Assembly (NCBI RefSeq): GCF_004210215.2
Contig: NZ_CP067394.1
Location: 2,356,001 to 2,420,000 of the forward strand
Direction: 5' to 3'
Origin: Cryobacterium sp. SO1
Lineage (GTDB): Bacteria > Actinomycetota > Actinomycetes > Actinomycetales > Microbacteriaceae
DNA length: 64,000 nucleotides
Shown: positions 8,146 to 17,324 of the stretch, one piece after another
Position numbering within the stretch: position 1 is the first letter of the stretch
Layout of the letters: each line of letters starts with the position of its first letter
Notes under the pieces: generated by a model
Database searches by the model: none
Seen by the model: only the letters and a program-made list of their open reading frames with translations
What the model was told of the DNA's origin: nothing
Translations under genes and position numbers: made by a program

Positions 8146-9126
8146 TCAGGCAAAGATCAGGTACAGCGCATACGCGGCTGCCGCTGACGGCAGGATGGAG
8201 TCCAGACGGTCCAGGAAACCGCCGTGGCCGGGCAGCCAGGAACTCATGTCCTTGATACCGAGGTCTCGCTTGATCAGAGATTCCGCAAGGTCGCCGAATG
8301 TGGCGGCGACCAGAATCACAATGCCGAAGACCGCACCGAACCACCACGGCTGGCCCAACATGAGCACGGCCAGCAGGATGCCGACCACAGCGGTGGCCAG
8401 GGCAGCACCTGCGAAGCCTTCCCAGGTCTTCTTCGGGCTGATCGTGGGCACCATCGGGTGTTTGCCGAACGACAGACCCGACGCGTACGCGGCGGTGTCC
8501 GCCGAGATCACCAGCAGCAAGAAGGACAGGGTCCACCACTCACCGTCGGGTTGGGCCACCAGCAGGATCGCGAAACTGGCGAGGAAGACGACGTAGACCT
8601 GGATGAGGAAGCCGGCCCCGATATCACCGAGGAGGATACCGACGGGAACCCGATGTGCGGGCACGATCAGCATGGCAATGCGCCAGAGCGTGATGAAGAC
8701 GATGCCGGCCATCATCGCGAGCCACTGCCCGCCGGCGCCCAGGTAAAACGCCGCCGGCACCACGGCTACGGCGGAGACGATCACCGGAATCCGGGGAACA
8801 TTGCGCCCGGCCCGGCGCAAGGCCTCCGCCAATTCGAGGGCGGTGAAGGCGACGACGACAACCGCCAGGATCATGAACAGCGATTTGATGAAGACCAAGG
8901 AGACCAGCATCAGACCGCCGAGACCCAGGCCGATCAGGGTCGCCAGAATCAGGTTCCGACCTGTGCGCGCTTCGATGCGTTCGTTCGTCGCATCCAGCTG
9001 TGCCTTGGTGGCCTGCACCTGGCGCTCGATGTCAGCCTTGGTGGACTGCACCTGCGCCCGGAACTCTGCGCGGCCGGTGCCGCGACCCCGTTGGGGTGGC
9101 GTGGTGGGCCCTGGATCGTTCGTCAT
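8146..9126 (-). CDS. cdsA: Phosphatidate cytidylyltransferase
   Basis: CdsA makes CDP-diacylglycerol from phosphatidic acid and CTP at the membrane, the precursor of phosphatidylglycerol, cardiolipin and phosphatidylinositol. 326 residues: a charged N-terminal extension (about 1-50, helical), then about eight membrane segments, then the family signature near 282-309 (SLIKRD, PGHGGFLDRLDS) and the upstream SPKKTWEGFAG motif. The N-terminal extension is longer than in enteric CdsA but common in Actinobacteria. It lies 12 nt after frr and ends the rpsB-tsf-pyrH-frr-cdsA run. Confidence 0.95.
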   Translation of the reverse strand: MTNDPGPTTPPQRGRGTGRAEFRAQVQSTKADIERQVQATKAQLDATNERIEARTGRNLILATLIGLGLGGLMLVSLVFIKSLFMILAVVVVAFTALELAEALRRAGRNVPRIPVIVSAVAVVPAAFYLGAGGQWLAMMAGIVFITLWRIAMLIVPAHRVPVGILLGDIGAGFLIQVYVVFLASFAILLVAQPDGEWWTLSFLLLVISADTAAYASGLSFGKHPMVPTISPKKTWEGFAGAALATAVVGILLAVLMLGQPWWFGAVFGIVILVAATFGDLAESLIKRDLGIKDMSSWLPGHGGFLDRLDSILPSAAAAYALYLIFA

Positions 9127-9138
9127 TGGCTGGTCTCC

Positions 9139-9693
9139 CTAGATAGCGAGGAGTTCGGCTTCCTTGCGCTTGAGGGCCTCGTCGATCGCGTCGATGTGAG
9201 TCTTCGTGATCTGCTCGAGTTCCTTCTCGGCGCGGGCCACGTCGTCGTCGCCGACCTCGCTCTTCAGGGCGTCGAGTTCGTCCTTGGCCTTGCGGCGGAG
9301 GTTGCGCACCGAAACCTTGGAGTCTTCACCCTTGGTCTTGACGATCTTGACGTATTCCTTGCGACGATCGTTCGTCAGCTCGGGCAGGGATGCCCGGATG
9401 ACGATCCCGTCGTTGCCGAGGTTGGCGCCGAGGTTCGGGGTGTCCCGGATGGCGTTCTCGATATCGCGCAGGGCGCTCTTGTCGTACGGGGTGATCAGGA
9501 GCGTGCGGGCTTCCTGGTTCTGCAGCGAGGCGAGCTGGCCGAGCGGCGTCGGCGTACCGTAGTAGTCGACCAGGATCTTCTGGAACATCTGGGGGTTCGC
9601 ACGGCCGGTTCGCACGGTGGCGAAGTCTTCCTTCGCGGCCTCAACGGCCTTGTCCATGCGCTGGGTGGTGTCGGTCAGGACATCCGTAATCAC
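9139..9693 (-). CDS. frr: Ribosome recycling factor
   Basis: 184 residues, the normal RRF length. The family motif region is [20 protein letters not shown], followed by [20 protein letters not shown] and [14 protein letters not shown]. With EF-G it splits the post-termination ribosome. It lies 31 nt downstream of pyrH in the conserved pyrH-frr pair. Confidence 0.97.
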   Translation of the reverse strand: MITDVLTDTTQRMDKAVEAAKEDFATVRTGRANPQMFQKILVDYYGTPTPLGQLASLQNQEARTLLITPYDKSALRDIENAIRDTPNLGANLGNDGIVIRASLPELTNDRRKEYVKIVKTKGEDSKVSVRNLRRKAKDELDALKSEVGDDDVARAEKELEQITKTHIDAIDEALKRKEAELLAI

Positions 9694-9724
9694 GGTGACT
9701 CCTTCTTCGGTGGCTTCAATAATC

Positions 9725-10441
9725 CTAGTTGGAGACGAGGGTTCCCAGTTCGGCGCCGAGGATGGCGGCGGTCACATTGCCGTGCGGAGCCATCCCGAAC
9801 ACCCGCATGGGCATGCTGTTGTCCATGCACAGGCTGAACGCCGTCGAGTCGACGACCTTGAGGCCGCGCTGGAGCGCATCCTGGTAGGTGATGCTGTGGA
9901 TCTTGTGGGCGTCGGGGTTCGTGCGCGGGTCGTCGGAGTACACGCCGTCGACGCCGTTCTTGGCGACCAGGACGACCTCGGCGCCGATCTCGAGGGCACG
10001 CTGGGCGGCCACGGTATCGGTGGAGAAGTAGGGCAGTCCGGCGCCGGCGCCGAAGATGACGACGCGGCCCTTCTCGAGGTGGCGCTCGGCGCGGCGCGGG
10101 ATGTACGGCTCAGCGACCTGGGTCATGGCGATGGCGGACTGCACGCGGGTCTCCGCGCCGGCCTGTTCCAGGAAGTCCTGCAGCGCCAGGGCGTTCATCA
10201 CGGTGCCCAGCATGCCCATGTAATCGGCTCGGCCGCGGTCCATGCCGCGCTGGGAGAGCTCTGCGCCGCGGAAAAAATTGCCGCCGCCGACGACGATGGC
10301 GATCTCGACGCTCTTGGCGGCCTCGGCGATTTCCCGGGCGAGGCTGCTGATGACATCGGGATTGACACCGAGGCTGCCCGCCCCGAATGCTTCGCCCGAC
10401 AGCTTGAGGAGGACTCTGCGCTTGGTACCCGTATCTGACAT
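9725..10441 (-). CDS. pyrH: UMP kinase
   Basis: 238 residues from the ATG at 10441, whose N-terminus [13 protein letters not shown] is the expected first strand. The amino-acid-kinase fold shows [13 protein letters not shown], the [16 protein letters not shown] stretch ([19 protein letters not shown]), and the nucleotide-binding [11 protein letters not shown]. It phosphorylates UMP to UDP in pyrimidine synthesis and is hexameric in bacteria. A longer frame upstream to 10531 exists but has no family similarity. Confidence 0.96.
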   Translation of the reverse strand: MSDTGTKRRVLLKLSGEAFGAGSLGVNPDVISSLAREIAEAAKSVEIAIVVGGGNFFRGAELSQRGMDRGRADYMGMLGTVMNALALQDFLEQAGAETRVQSAIAMTQVAEPYIPRRAERHLEKGRVVIFGAGAGLPYFSTDTVAAQRALEIGAEVVLVAKNGVDGVYSDDPRTNPDAHKIHSITYQDALQRGLKVVDSTAFSLCMDNSMPMRVFGMAPHGNVTAAILGAELGTLVSN

Positions 10442-10543
10442 GTCCGTGAGCGTCCTTCCGTTGTGGATCGTGGTTCTAAAACTACCGGTTGAGCACCGGC
10501 GGGCCCTACCCGCGCTGCAGCGTGGCTGCAAGCGGACAGAGAA

Positions 10544-10581
10544 GAAGGAGACCGGATTGCCGAGGCGATCCGATCTCCTTC
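10544..10581 (-). terminator. Hairpin terminator after tsf
   Basis: A 14-bp stem (10544-10557 with 10568-10581, one G-U pair) and a 10-nt loop lie between the tsf stop and the pyrH start. On the minus strand it is followed by a pyrimidine-rich CTCCTTCTTCTCTG. It may partly insulate pyrH-frr-cdsA from rpsB-tsf. Confidence 0.65.
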
Positions 10582-10604
10582 TGTCTCATGCTGTTACTTC
10601 GGGC

Positions 10605-11432
10605 TTACGCGCCGACCTTGAACCGGGCGAAGCCGGTCACGGTCAGGCCTGCGTCAGCGAGCACCTTGCTGACGGACAACTTGTTGTCCTTGGCGTAGTC
10701 CTGCTCGAGCAGGGCAACCTGCTTGAAGTAGGCCTGAATGCGACCTTCAACGATCTTGGGCAGCGCGGCAGCCGGCTTGCCCTCGTTCTCGCTGATCTCG
10801 GTGACGATGCGACGCTCGGCCTCCACGGCTTCCGCGGGTACGTCTTCGCGAGCCAGGTACTCCGGGTTCGCGAACGAGATGTGCTGAGCGATGCTGCGAG
10901 CGGTCGCGGCGTCCTCACCGGTGTAGCCAAGGACAACGCCGACCTGCGGGGGCAGGTCCTTGCTGGTCTTGTGCAGGTAGATCTCGAAGTTGTCACCGGT
11001 GACGGCTGCAACACGGCGAAGCTCGAACTTCTCGCCGATGATCGCGGCTTCGCCGTTGATGAGCTCACCCACGGTCTGTTCGGCGGCGGGAGCGGCAAGC
11101 GCCTCCTCGACGGAGGTGGCACCGGCTGCGGAAACCGCGTCCAGAACCTTCTCGGAGAGAGCGCCGAACTTCTCGCCCTTGGCGACGAAGTCGGTCTCGC
11201 AGGCGAGCTCGAGCAGGAACGCGGTATTGCCGATCACCTTGGCGGCGACGAGGCCCTCAGAGGTGGAGCGGTCAGCGCGCTTGGCGTTGCCCTTTGCACC
11301 CTTGAGACGCAGGATCTCGACCGCGCGCTCGATGTCGCCATCGGCTTCGACGAGTGCGTTCTTGGTGTCGACCATGCCGGTGCCGAGGCGCTCGCGCAGG
11401 ATCTTGACGGATTCGAGGTTGAAGTTTGCCAT
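10605..11432 (-). CDS. tsf: Elongation factor Ts
   Basis: 275 residues. The N-terminal UBA-like helix bundle carries the motif LRERLGTGMVDTKNALVEAD. The core includes LLELACETDFVAKGEKF, which contacts EF-Tu and helps release GDP. It follows rpsB after only 11 nt, the standard S2/EF-Ts pair. Confidence 0.97.
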   Translation of the reverse strand: MANFNLESVKILRERLGTGMVDTKNALVEADGDIERAVEILRLKGAKGNAKRADRSTSEGLVAAKVIGNTAFLLELACETDFVAKGEKFGALSEKVLDAVSAAGATSVEEALAAPAAEQTVGELINGEAAIIGEKFELRRVAAVTGDNFEIYLHKTSKDLPPQVGVVLGYTGEDAATARSIAQHISFANPEYLAREDVPAEAVEAERRIVTEISENEGKPAAALPKIVEGRIQAYFKQVALLEQDYAKDNKLSVSKVLADAGLTVTGFARFKVGA

Positions 11433-11443
11433 ACCTGTTGTCC

Positions 11444-12388
11444 TTACTTGGTGTCGGCTACGGGAGCGTCGGCTGCAACCTCTTCGGTTGCGGCTTCGGG
11501 CTCTGCTGCTGCGGTCTCTGCTGCTGCGGTCTCTGCAACAGGCGCCTCTTCGGCAACCGGCTCGGTGTCGACGGTGGCGTCGGCGACCTTCTCGGTCTCA
11601 GCGGAGGACTGCTCCGGGGTGGTCTCGGCCGGAGCTGCGAGCAGCTCGGCTTCCCACGCGGCGAGGGGCTCGACTTCGGCGCCCTCTTCGGGCTTCTGGT
11701 GACGCTGGATGAGGCCCTCGGCTGCGGCGTCCGCGATGATGCGGGTCAACAGGCCCACGGAGCGGATGGCGTCGTCGTTGCCCGGGATCGGGTACTGCAC
11801 GTCGTCGGGGTCGCAGTTGGTGTCCAGGATCGCGATGACGGGGATGCCGAGCTTGCGCGCCTCGTCGATGGCGAGGTGCTCCTTGTTGGTGTCGACCACC
11901 CAGAGCGCAGACGGCGTTTTGGTCAGGTTGCGGATTCCGCCGAGGCTCTTGTGCAGCTTGACGAGCTCGCGCTTCTTGATGAGCATTTCCTTCTTCGTGA
12001 AACCGCTCTTGGCGGTGTCCTCGAAGTCGAGCTCTTCGAGCTCCTTCATGCGAGCCAGACGCTTGGAGACCGTCTGGAAGTTGGTGAGGAGGCCACCGAG
12101 CCAGCGCTGGTTGACGTAGGGCTGGCCGACACGCGTCGCCTGCTCCGAAATCGATTCCTGCGCCTGCTTCTTGGTGCCGACGAAGAGGATGGTGCCGCCG
12201 TGGGCGACGGTCTCCTTGACGAAGTCATAGGCCTTGTCAACGAACCCAAGCGACTGCTGCAGGTCGATGATGTAGATGCCCGAACGCTCGGTGAAGATGA
12301 AGCGCTTCATCTTCGGGTTCCAACGGCGGGTCTGGTGCCCGAAGTGCACGCCGCTGTCGAGCAGCTGGCGAATGGTTACGACGGCCAT
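11444..12388 (-). CDS. rpsB: 30S ribosomal protein S2
   Basis: 314 residues. Residues 1-240 are typical S2 ([45 protein letters not shown]). The last ~75 residues are an Ala/Glu/Thr-rich acidic tail with short repeats ([16 protein letters not shown]), a known but variable actinobacterial extension. AAGGAG precedes the ATG. The gene heads the translation-factor cluster and has a structured leader upstream. Confidence 0.97.
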   Translation of the reverse strand: MAVVTIRQLLDSGVHFGHQTRRWNPKMKRFIFTERSGIYIIDLQQSLGFVDKAYDFVKETVAHGGTILFVGTKKQAQESISEQATRVGQPYVNQRWLGGLLTNFQTVSKRLARMKELEELDFEDTAKSGFTKKEMLIKKRELVKLHKSLGGIRNLTKTPSALWVVDTNKEHLAIDEARKLGIPVIAILDTNCDPDDVQYPIPGNDDAIRSVGLLTRIIADAAAEGLIQRHQKPEEGAEVEPLAAWEAELLAAPAETTPEQSSAETEKVADATVDTEPVAEEAPVAETAAAETAAAEPEAATEEVAADAPVADTK

Positions 12389-12577
12389 GAGCCGTACTCC
12401 TTATCTGACGAATCTGCGCAGCAGAAAACGCCTATCGGTTTGTGTCGTGATCGGATGATCACTACTCCTGGTGCCCGGCACACAACCGCCCGACTTCGTG
12501 AGAAGCGGGACCGAATGGGTGTGTTGGCCGAATGGGCACGCGTAGTCAGCGCACAAAGCGCTGCTCTGAGCACTCTA
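12389..12577 (-). promoter_or_regulatory. rpsB promoter and structured 5' leader (candidate)
   Basis: The 355-bp divergent spacer between rpsB and the M23 peptidase (12389-12743) holds no gene. On the minus strand a TAGAGT box (12577-12572) is followed by a leader of about 175 nt. The leader contains a hairpin CAGCGC/GCGCTG (12547-12563), an outer stem CGGTTGTGT/ACACAAACCG (12436-12445 with 12480-12488, one bulge), and within it a perfect hairpin GTGATC-ATCC-GATCAC (12447-12462). This is compatible with feedback control by S2, but that is inference. Confidence 0.4.
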
Positions 12578-12743
12578 GCACTTGGCCGGCCCGTGCCGCT
12601 GACCACCGGCAGGCCCCGTGAGCGCTCTGCATCCCATCGCCTGCTGCTCCGCCAGCACTCCTCCACAGCCCCCGTGTGTCTGAGTTGTGCACAGTCCGGC
12701 GGCCGGCTCTCCCCCAGCCCGCTCGTCGCCGGATGCTGATTCC

Positions 12744-13574
12744 ATGACTGTGACAGGACGCCCCAGACGGTTCGCCGGTAGCCTCTTCTCCGCACGCTCT
12801 GCCGTCGGCCGGTTCCGGCGCCGAGGTGCTCCAGCACGGCAGCGCTTGGTCGCGCTTTCTGCCTGCGCCGTACTGGCGTCGTTGCTCGCGAGCGGCCCCG
12901 CTGCGCCCGTCGGCCCCGTCCCGGCTCCGCCCGCGGCGCGCGCTGCGTCGGCCACCGCGGCAGAGGCGGCGGACACAGCGGCGATAGCAGCCACTGCGGC
13001 AGGGGCGGCGGCCACGGCGGCCACGGCGGCCACGGCGGCCACGGCGATGGTTGTCCCAGCGGCGACACAGCCAGCGGTGGCGGCAGTGGCGAGAACGGCA
13101 GCGCCCGTGGTGGTGGTGGTGGCACCGGCGCGGGCGGCAGCGTGGGCGTGGCCGGTCGGACCACCGCGAGAAGTCTTGCGTCCCTTCGAGGCGCCGGCCG
13201 GCCGGTATGCGGCCGGGCATCGCGGCATCGACCTCGTGGCCGGCCAGGGCGATTCGGTTCGCTCCCCCGCCGACGGCGTGGTGACGTTCGTGGGCACGGT
13301 GGTGGACCGGCCGGTAGTCTCCATCCAGCACGGCAACGATCTGTTGTCGAGCTTCGAGCCGGTCAACGCCACGGTCAGCGAAGGCGATCGGGTTCAAGCC
13401 GGACAGGTGATCGGCATCGTGGCGACGGGCGCACACTGCACGGCTCGGTGTGTGCACTTCGGGGTGCGTCGCTACGGCCAGTACATCTCGCCGGTGCTGT
13501 TCCTCGGGGGCTTGGCCCGCGCGGTCCTGCTCCCCCTCCCGCCGTCCGGCCCGCTGCCGCTCCCATCCCGTTGA
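12744..13574 (+). CDS. M23-family (LytM-type) secreted peptidase domain protein
   Basis: 276 residues from the ATG at 12744. A basic N-terminus and a hydrophobic segment (about 35-50) suggest a signal or anchor. An extremely Ala-rich stretch follows (about 60-130), coded partly by 9-bp GGCCACGGC repeats near 13009-13046. The C-terminal LytM domain has the zinc ligands in GHRGIDL (H159, D163). The usual HxH is CVH (C236-V-H238), a substitution seen in many actinobacterial members next to rpsB. It probably acts on, or binds, peptidoglycan. It is divergent from rpsB and convergent with xerC. Confidence 0.8.
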   Translation: MTVTGRPRRFAGSLFSARSAVGRFRRRGAPARQRLVALSACAVLASLLASGPAAPVGPVPAPPAARAASATAAEAADTAAIAATAAGAAATAATAATAATAMVVPAATQPAVAAVARTAAPVVVVVAPARAAAWAWPVGPPREVLRPFEAPAGRYAAGHRGIDLVAGQGDSVRSPADGVVTFVGTVVDRPVVSIQHGNDLLSSFEPVNATVSEGDRVQAGQVIGIVATGAHCTARCVHFGVRRYGQYISPVLFLGGLARAVLLPLPPSGPLPLPSR

Positions 13575-13590
13575 CTCCCGCGCACCCCCT

Positions 13591-13651
13591 CGCGAACTGT
13601 GAGTTAAGCACCCAAGATGTCGTTCTTTAGGTGCTTAACTCACAGTTCGCG
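13591..13651. repeat. Palindromic repeat, family A copy 1 (also likely bidirectional terminator)
   Basis: Perfect 22-bp inverted repeat CGCGAACTGTGAGTTAAGCA+CC (13591-13612) with its complement at 13630-13651. The loop is 17 nt, with a further AAGA/TCTT pairing inside. It lies between the convergent ends of the M23 peptidase and xerC. Diverged copies occur at 29306-29366 and 61366-61427. Confidence 0.9.
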
Positions 13652-13668
13652 GGCGGGACGGGCGGCCT

Positions 13669-14718
13669 TTAGGCGCGGGGGTGGGCGAGACGGTAGCTTT
13701 GCTGCAGGCGCTCCGCCGAGACGTGGGTGTAGATCTGGGTGGTGCCGAGGCTGGCGTGGCCGAGCATCTCCTGCACCGCGCGCAGATCGGCGCCGCCGTC
13801 GAGCAGATGTGTGGCGGCGGTGTGGCGCAGAGCGTGCGGACCGGCCGGGCCGCTGCCCGGCATTGCCTCGAGCAGTGCAGCGACGAGGCGGTACACGGCC
13901 CGCACCCCGAGTCGCTGCCGCTGGCTGCCGAGGAACAGGGCGGCAGGGTCGACCCTGCCAGCTCGGCGCCCCGTCGGAGACCCGGCCGCCCCTGCACGCG
14001 TCACCTCGGGAGTCGTGGTCCCTGCCGTCGCGGCGGGCGCTGCTCCCGCTGGCGCTTCCCCGTCTGGCGTTGTTCCTGACGTCGTCCTGGCCGGGCCCGC
14101 ACTGGCCAACGCCGGACGTGCCGTTTGCAGATAGCGCACGATCGCGCTCCGCGCCGGCACCCCGAACGGCACCACACGTTGTTTGTCGCCCTTGCCGGTT
14201 ACTCGCACCGTCAAACGGGACAGGTCGACGTCCCCCTCGTCGAGCCCCACAAGTTCCGAGACCCGCAGTGCGGAGGCGTACAGCAACTCGATGATGGCCA
14301 GGTCGCGCACGGCGCCGGAATCACCAGTGCTCGCGGCGGCTTCGAGCCGGTCCAGGAGTTCCTGCATCTGGGTGCGGTTGATCACCCGCGGCAGGGTACG
14401 GCCGGGTTTGGGCGAGCGAAGCCGCACGGCCGGGTCGCTGGGCAGCACGCCGTCCCGGGTGAGCCAGGCCGTGAACCCGCGGGCCGACGCGGAGCGCCTG
14501 GCGATGGTGGCTCGCGCCAGGCCCGCCTGGGTGCCTTCCCAGAGCCAGTCGCGCAGCAGCTCCAGGGTCAGGCCGTCGACGGTGGCGACAGCCCGCTCCT
14601 CGGCAAAGGTGGCCAAACCGGACAGGTCGGCGCAGTAGGCCCGAACCGTGTTCGCGGAGAAGCCGCGTTCGGTGGCGAGATAGCGGGCGAAGCCATCTAT
14701 CGCCGGGTCAAGATGCAT
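13669..14718 (-). CDS. xerC: Tyrosine recombinase XerC
   Basis: 349 residues. An N-terminal SAM-like core-binding domain (about 1-95) precedes the catalytic domain. The catalytic residues are Arg in SALRVSEL, Lys in [14 protein letters not shown], the His in GHASLGTTQ and the nucleophile Tyr330 in QIYTHV. A ~45-residue Ala/Gly/Thr/Pro-rich insert (about 205-250) lies between the first and second catalytic blocks, making the protein longer than typical XerC (~300). It resolves chromosome dimers at dif with XerD. Position next to dprA/comM and rpsB is the usual actinobacterial location. Confidence 0.92.
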   Translation of the reverse strand: MHLDPAIDGFARYLATERGFSANTVRAYCADLSGLATFAEERAVATVDGLTLELLRDWLWEGTQAGLARATIARRSASARGFTAWLTRDGVLPSDPAVRLRSPKPGRTLPRVINRTQMQELLDRLEAAASTGDSGAVRDLAIIELLYASALRVSELVGLDEGDVDLSRLTVRVTGKGDKQRVVPFGVPARSAIVRYLQTARPALASAGPARTTSGTTPDGEAPAGAAPAATAGTTTPEVTRAGAAGSPTGRRAGRVDPAALFLGSQRQRLGVRAVYRLVAALLEAMPGSGPAGPHALRHTAATHLLDGGADLRAVQEMLGHASLGTTQIYTHVSAERLQQSYRLAHPRA

Positions 14719-14827
14719 GCCACCAGCATCTCGCGCACCCAGCAGGATCTCCGCAGCGACGCGGGAAAAGCATCCATTCGAGTCCCTCCGCCGGGGGCAT
14801 GCCCGTGGGGAAAGTCCCCGGTCGCCA

Positions 14828-15802
14828 TTACCGAGCTGCGGATGTAGTGTGCCGGGAGAAGGCCGCCAGCCGATCCGCGGGGCTGAGCGCTTCCATCCGG
14901 TCGAGGTAGGCAGGGTCGAACCGGGTGACCACGTCGAAGCTGCCCAGGGGAACGTTCGAGTGCACCACCTGGTCGGCGTAGACGTGCACCAGATTCATCG
15001 ACTGGCCGCCGCCCAGCCCGGTGAGCTGACGCGGCGGAGCGGCAGCGTCGATCGTGTAGCAGGTGGCCGCGGCGACCGACACCGGGATCCCGGCGAACAA
15101 CCCGGTGGTGGCATAGTGCAGGTGGCCGCCCAGGATCGCTCGCACATCGCTGCCGCGAAGAACGTCCCCGAGCGCCTGCTGTTCGCGGAGTTCCAGGATC
15201 GTCATCAGCGGCAGAGCGGTGGGCACCGGCGGGTGATGCAACGCCAGCAGCGACCCGTGCTCGGATGCCCGCCCCAGCACGTCGCGGAGCCAGGCGAGCT
15301 GGTGGGGCGTGACCTCGCCGTGGTGGTAGCCGGGCACGCTGGTGTCCAGGGAGATCACCCGCAGTCCGTTCACGTCGACAACACCGTCGACGGGCGCGTC
15401 GTGGCCGTCGGTACGCAGCAGTTCGGTGCGGAACGCCGAGCGCTCGTCGTGGTTGCCCATCACCCAGACCACGGTGGCACCCATCCGCTCGGCTGACGCC
15501 TCGACGATGTCGCGAACCCGGCGGTAGGCATCCGGCTCGCCGCGGTCGGCGATGTCGCCGGTGAAGACCAGGGCGTCGATGGCCAGGCCGGAAGCCTCCA
15601 GCTGTGCCATCGCACGGTGCACGGTGCTGTCGGTGTCCACGGCGTCATACAGCAGCCGCCCGGAGCCGTCTGCGGCCGTGCCCAGGAAGTGCGTGTCGCT
15701 GAGGTGGGCGATGAGATGGGAGGCCTGCGGATGCTGGCCCATCTGCACGGATGTGCCCGGTAGCACCGCCTTCAGCCCCTCGGTCGGTGTTGTTCCCGTC
15801 AT
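14828..15802 (-). CDS. Class III cyclic-nucleotide phosphodiesterase-like metallophosphoesterase
   Basis: 324 residues from an ATG at 15802 preceded by GAGGGG. All metallophosphoesterase motifs are present in order: DTHF (in LSDTHFLG), GDIADRG, GNHDERS, the HH of LLALHHPP, and [10 protein letters not shown]. These bind a dinuclear metal centre, as in CpdA/Rv0805-type enzymes that hydrolyse cAMP or other phosphodiesters. Substrate cannot be told from sequence. A longer frame to 15859 has no good SD. It is co-directional with dprA but separated by a palindromic hairpin. Confidence 0.85.
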   Translation of the reverse strand: MTGTTPTEGLKAVLPGTSVQMGQHPQASHLIAHLSDTHFLGTAADGSGRLLYDAVDTDSTVHRAMAQLEASGLAIDALVFTGDIADRGEPDAYRRVRDIVEASAERMGATVVWVMGNHDERSAFRTELLRTDGHDAPVDGVVDVNGLRVISLDTSVPGYHHGEVTPHQLAWLRDVLGRASEHGSLLALHHPPVPTALPLMTILELREQQALGDVLRGSDVRAILGGHLHYATTGLFAGIPVSVAAATCYTIDAAAPPRQLTGLGGGQSMNLVHVYADQVVHSNVPLGSFDVVTRFDPAYLDRMEALSPADRLAAFSRHTTSAAR

Positions 15803-15923
15803 GCTTGACCCCTCACGTTCGCAGATGCTCGAGACGCGCCTGCCCTGCTGCGCCGTCACGAATCACCCTAAACGCATCCACCGACCGAACGCGGCATGAC
15901 CGGATGCCCAACTGGTGCCGCTG

Positions 15924-15961
15924 CGGACAATTGCGCCCGGTGTGCCGGGACCCATTGTCCG
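15924..15961. repeat. Palindromic repeat, family B copy 1 (terminator-like)
   Basis: CGGACAAT (15924-15931) pairs with ATTGTCCG (15954-15961), enclosing CCCGG-TGTG-CCGGG (15936-15949). It lies just downstream of the dprA stop. It shares 30 of 38 positions with 63157-63194. Confidence 0.75.
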
Positions 15962-15986
15962 GACGGGAAATAGTTGGGTCGGCGGC

Positions 15987-17324
15987 TCAGGTGACCCGCA
16001 CCCAGCCCGTCGCCCGTTCCCGCACCGATCCCTCAAGGTCCAGGGTGCCGAGAACGCCGAGCACCGTCGTGGTCGAGAGCCCGGACCGTCGGGCGATCTC
16101 GGCGGGAACCCGCGGTGCCCGCACACTGAGCGCGTCGAACACCCGCACCTGGTCGCTGGTGCGTTCCCGTGCCCCCTTCCCGCCGTCACGGCCGTCCGCA
16201 CCGGTCAGGTCAAGTTCCAGGTCGACGCCCACGCCGATGAGCTCGGCCATCTCGGCCGCCGTGGTGACGCAGATGGCGTCGTAGTCCCGCAGCAGCCGGT
16301 GGCAGCCGGCCGAGGTGGGCGAGGTCACCGGTCCGGGCACGGCGCCCAGCGGACGGCCCAGGGCGGCCGCGTGCCCGGCGGTGTTGAGCGAGCCGGAGCG
16401 CCAGCCCGCTTCCAACACGACGGTGGCACCGCTGGCGGCGGCGATCAGCCTGTTGCGTTGCAGAAATCTCCATTTGGTGGGCGGTGCACCACACGGCAGC
16501 TCGGAGAGCACGGCGCCCGCCTCCACGATGCGGGTGAGCAGGGCATCGTGCCCGCTGGGATAGAACCGGTCGACTCCCCCGGCCAGGAAGGCGACTGTCG
16601 TGCCGTTGCTGGCCAGCGCCGACCGGTGTGCCATTCCGTCGATGCCGTATGCCGCGCCGGACACAATGGCCAGGCCTCGGTCAACGAGGCCGGCCGCCGC
16701 CTCCATCGCCACGTGTTCGCCGTACCCGGTCGCGGCACGTGCGCCGACCAGGGCGATGGAGTGGCCCAGCGCCGCGAGGGCCTCGGATCGACCCCGCCAC
16801 CACAGTGCCAGCGGGGCATGCCTGCCCAGGTCGCTGACCGCGGCCGGCCAGAGCGGGTCGCGCGGCAGGAGCAGGGCCGTTCCGGTGCGCCGGGCCTGTT
16901 GGAGCGACCGGATCACCTCGGTCGAGGACAACCGGGGTCGCCACCGGGCTAGGGCCTGCTCCAACTCCGGGCGGAGCCCGGCCGGGTCACCCTCCTCGTA
17001 CTCGTCGCTGGAGTCGGTGAGAGTGCCGGCCAGCCGGTCCGGAGGCCACGCCTCGACCACCGAGCGGAGCGCCGCGGCCGCACCGAGCAGGCCGACCACT
17101 GTGCCGGCCACCCCGTCCCCGGGTTCGGCGATGGTGGTCCACGCCGCCCGGGCGAAGGCCTCCCCTGGGTCGGCGAGCTGCGCATCGGCGAGCTGCCCCT
17201 CAATGAGCTGGGCATCAGCGGGCCGCACATCCGTTGGCTGCACCACACCGGATGCTGCGGCTGCCGGACGTACTCCCGCGATGAGCGAGGTCACCACCGC
17301 CTCGTCGAGTCCGAACAGTGTCAT
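15987..17324 (-). CDS. dprA: DNA-processing protein DprA
   Basis: 445 residues from an ATG at 17324 that overlaps the comM stop (ATGA). The Rossmann-like DprA core is at about 180-380 (IALVGARAATGYGEHVAMEA, VSGAAYGIDGMAHR, FLAGGVDRFYP, RFLQRNRLIAAAS, GSLNTAGHAAALGRPLGAVPG). A C-terminal winged-helix segment follows. The N-terminus has low-complexity AQLADAQLADP repeats. DprA loads RecA on incoming single-stranded DNA in transformation. Its pairing with comM and yraN is the standard cluster. Confidence 0.93.
   Translation of the reverse strand: MTLFGLDEAVVTSLIAGVRPAAAASGVVQPTDVRPADAQLIEGQLADAQLADPGEAFARAAWTTIAEPGDGVAGTVVGLLGAAAALRSVVEAWPPDRLAGTLTDSSDEYEEGDPAGLRPELEQALARWRPRLSSTEVIRSLQQARRTGTALLLPRDPLWPAAVSDLGRHAPLALWWRGRSEALAALGHSIALVGARAATGYGEHVAMEAAAGLVDRGLAIVSGAAYGIDGMAHRSALASNGTTVAFLAGGVDRFYPSGHDALLTRIVEAGAVLSELPCGAPPTKWRFLQRNRLIAAASGATVVLEAGWRSGSLNTAGHAAALGRPLGAVPGPVTSPTSAGCHRLLRDYDAICVTTAAEMAELIGVGVDLELDLTGADGRDGGKGARERTSDQVRVFDALSVRAPRVPAEIARRSGLSTTTVLGVLGTLDLEGSVRERATGWVRVT

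Noticed and set aside
12940..13130. Ala-rich stretch of the M23 gene considered as a non-coding repeat
   Set aside because: The frame is continuous through it into an intact LytM domain, so it is a coding low-complexity linker.
15801..15870. Extended start for the phosphodiesterase gene at 15859
   Set aside because: The ATG at 15802 has GAGGGG and matches the family start; the extension has no similarity.
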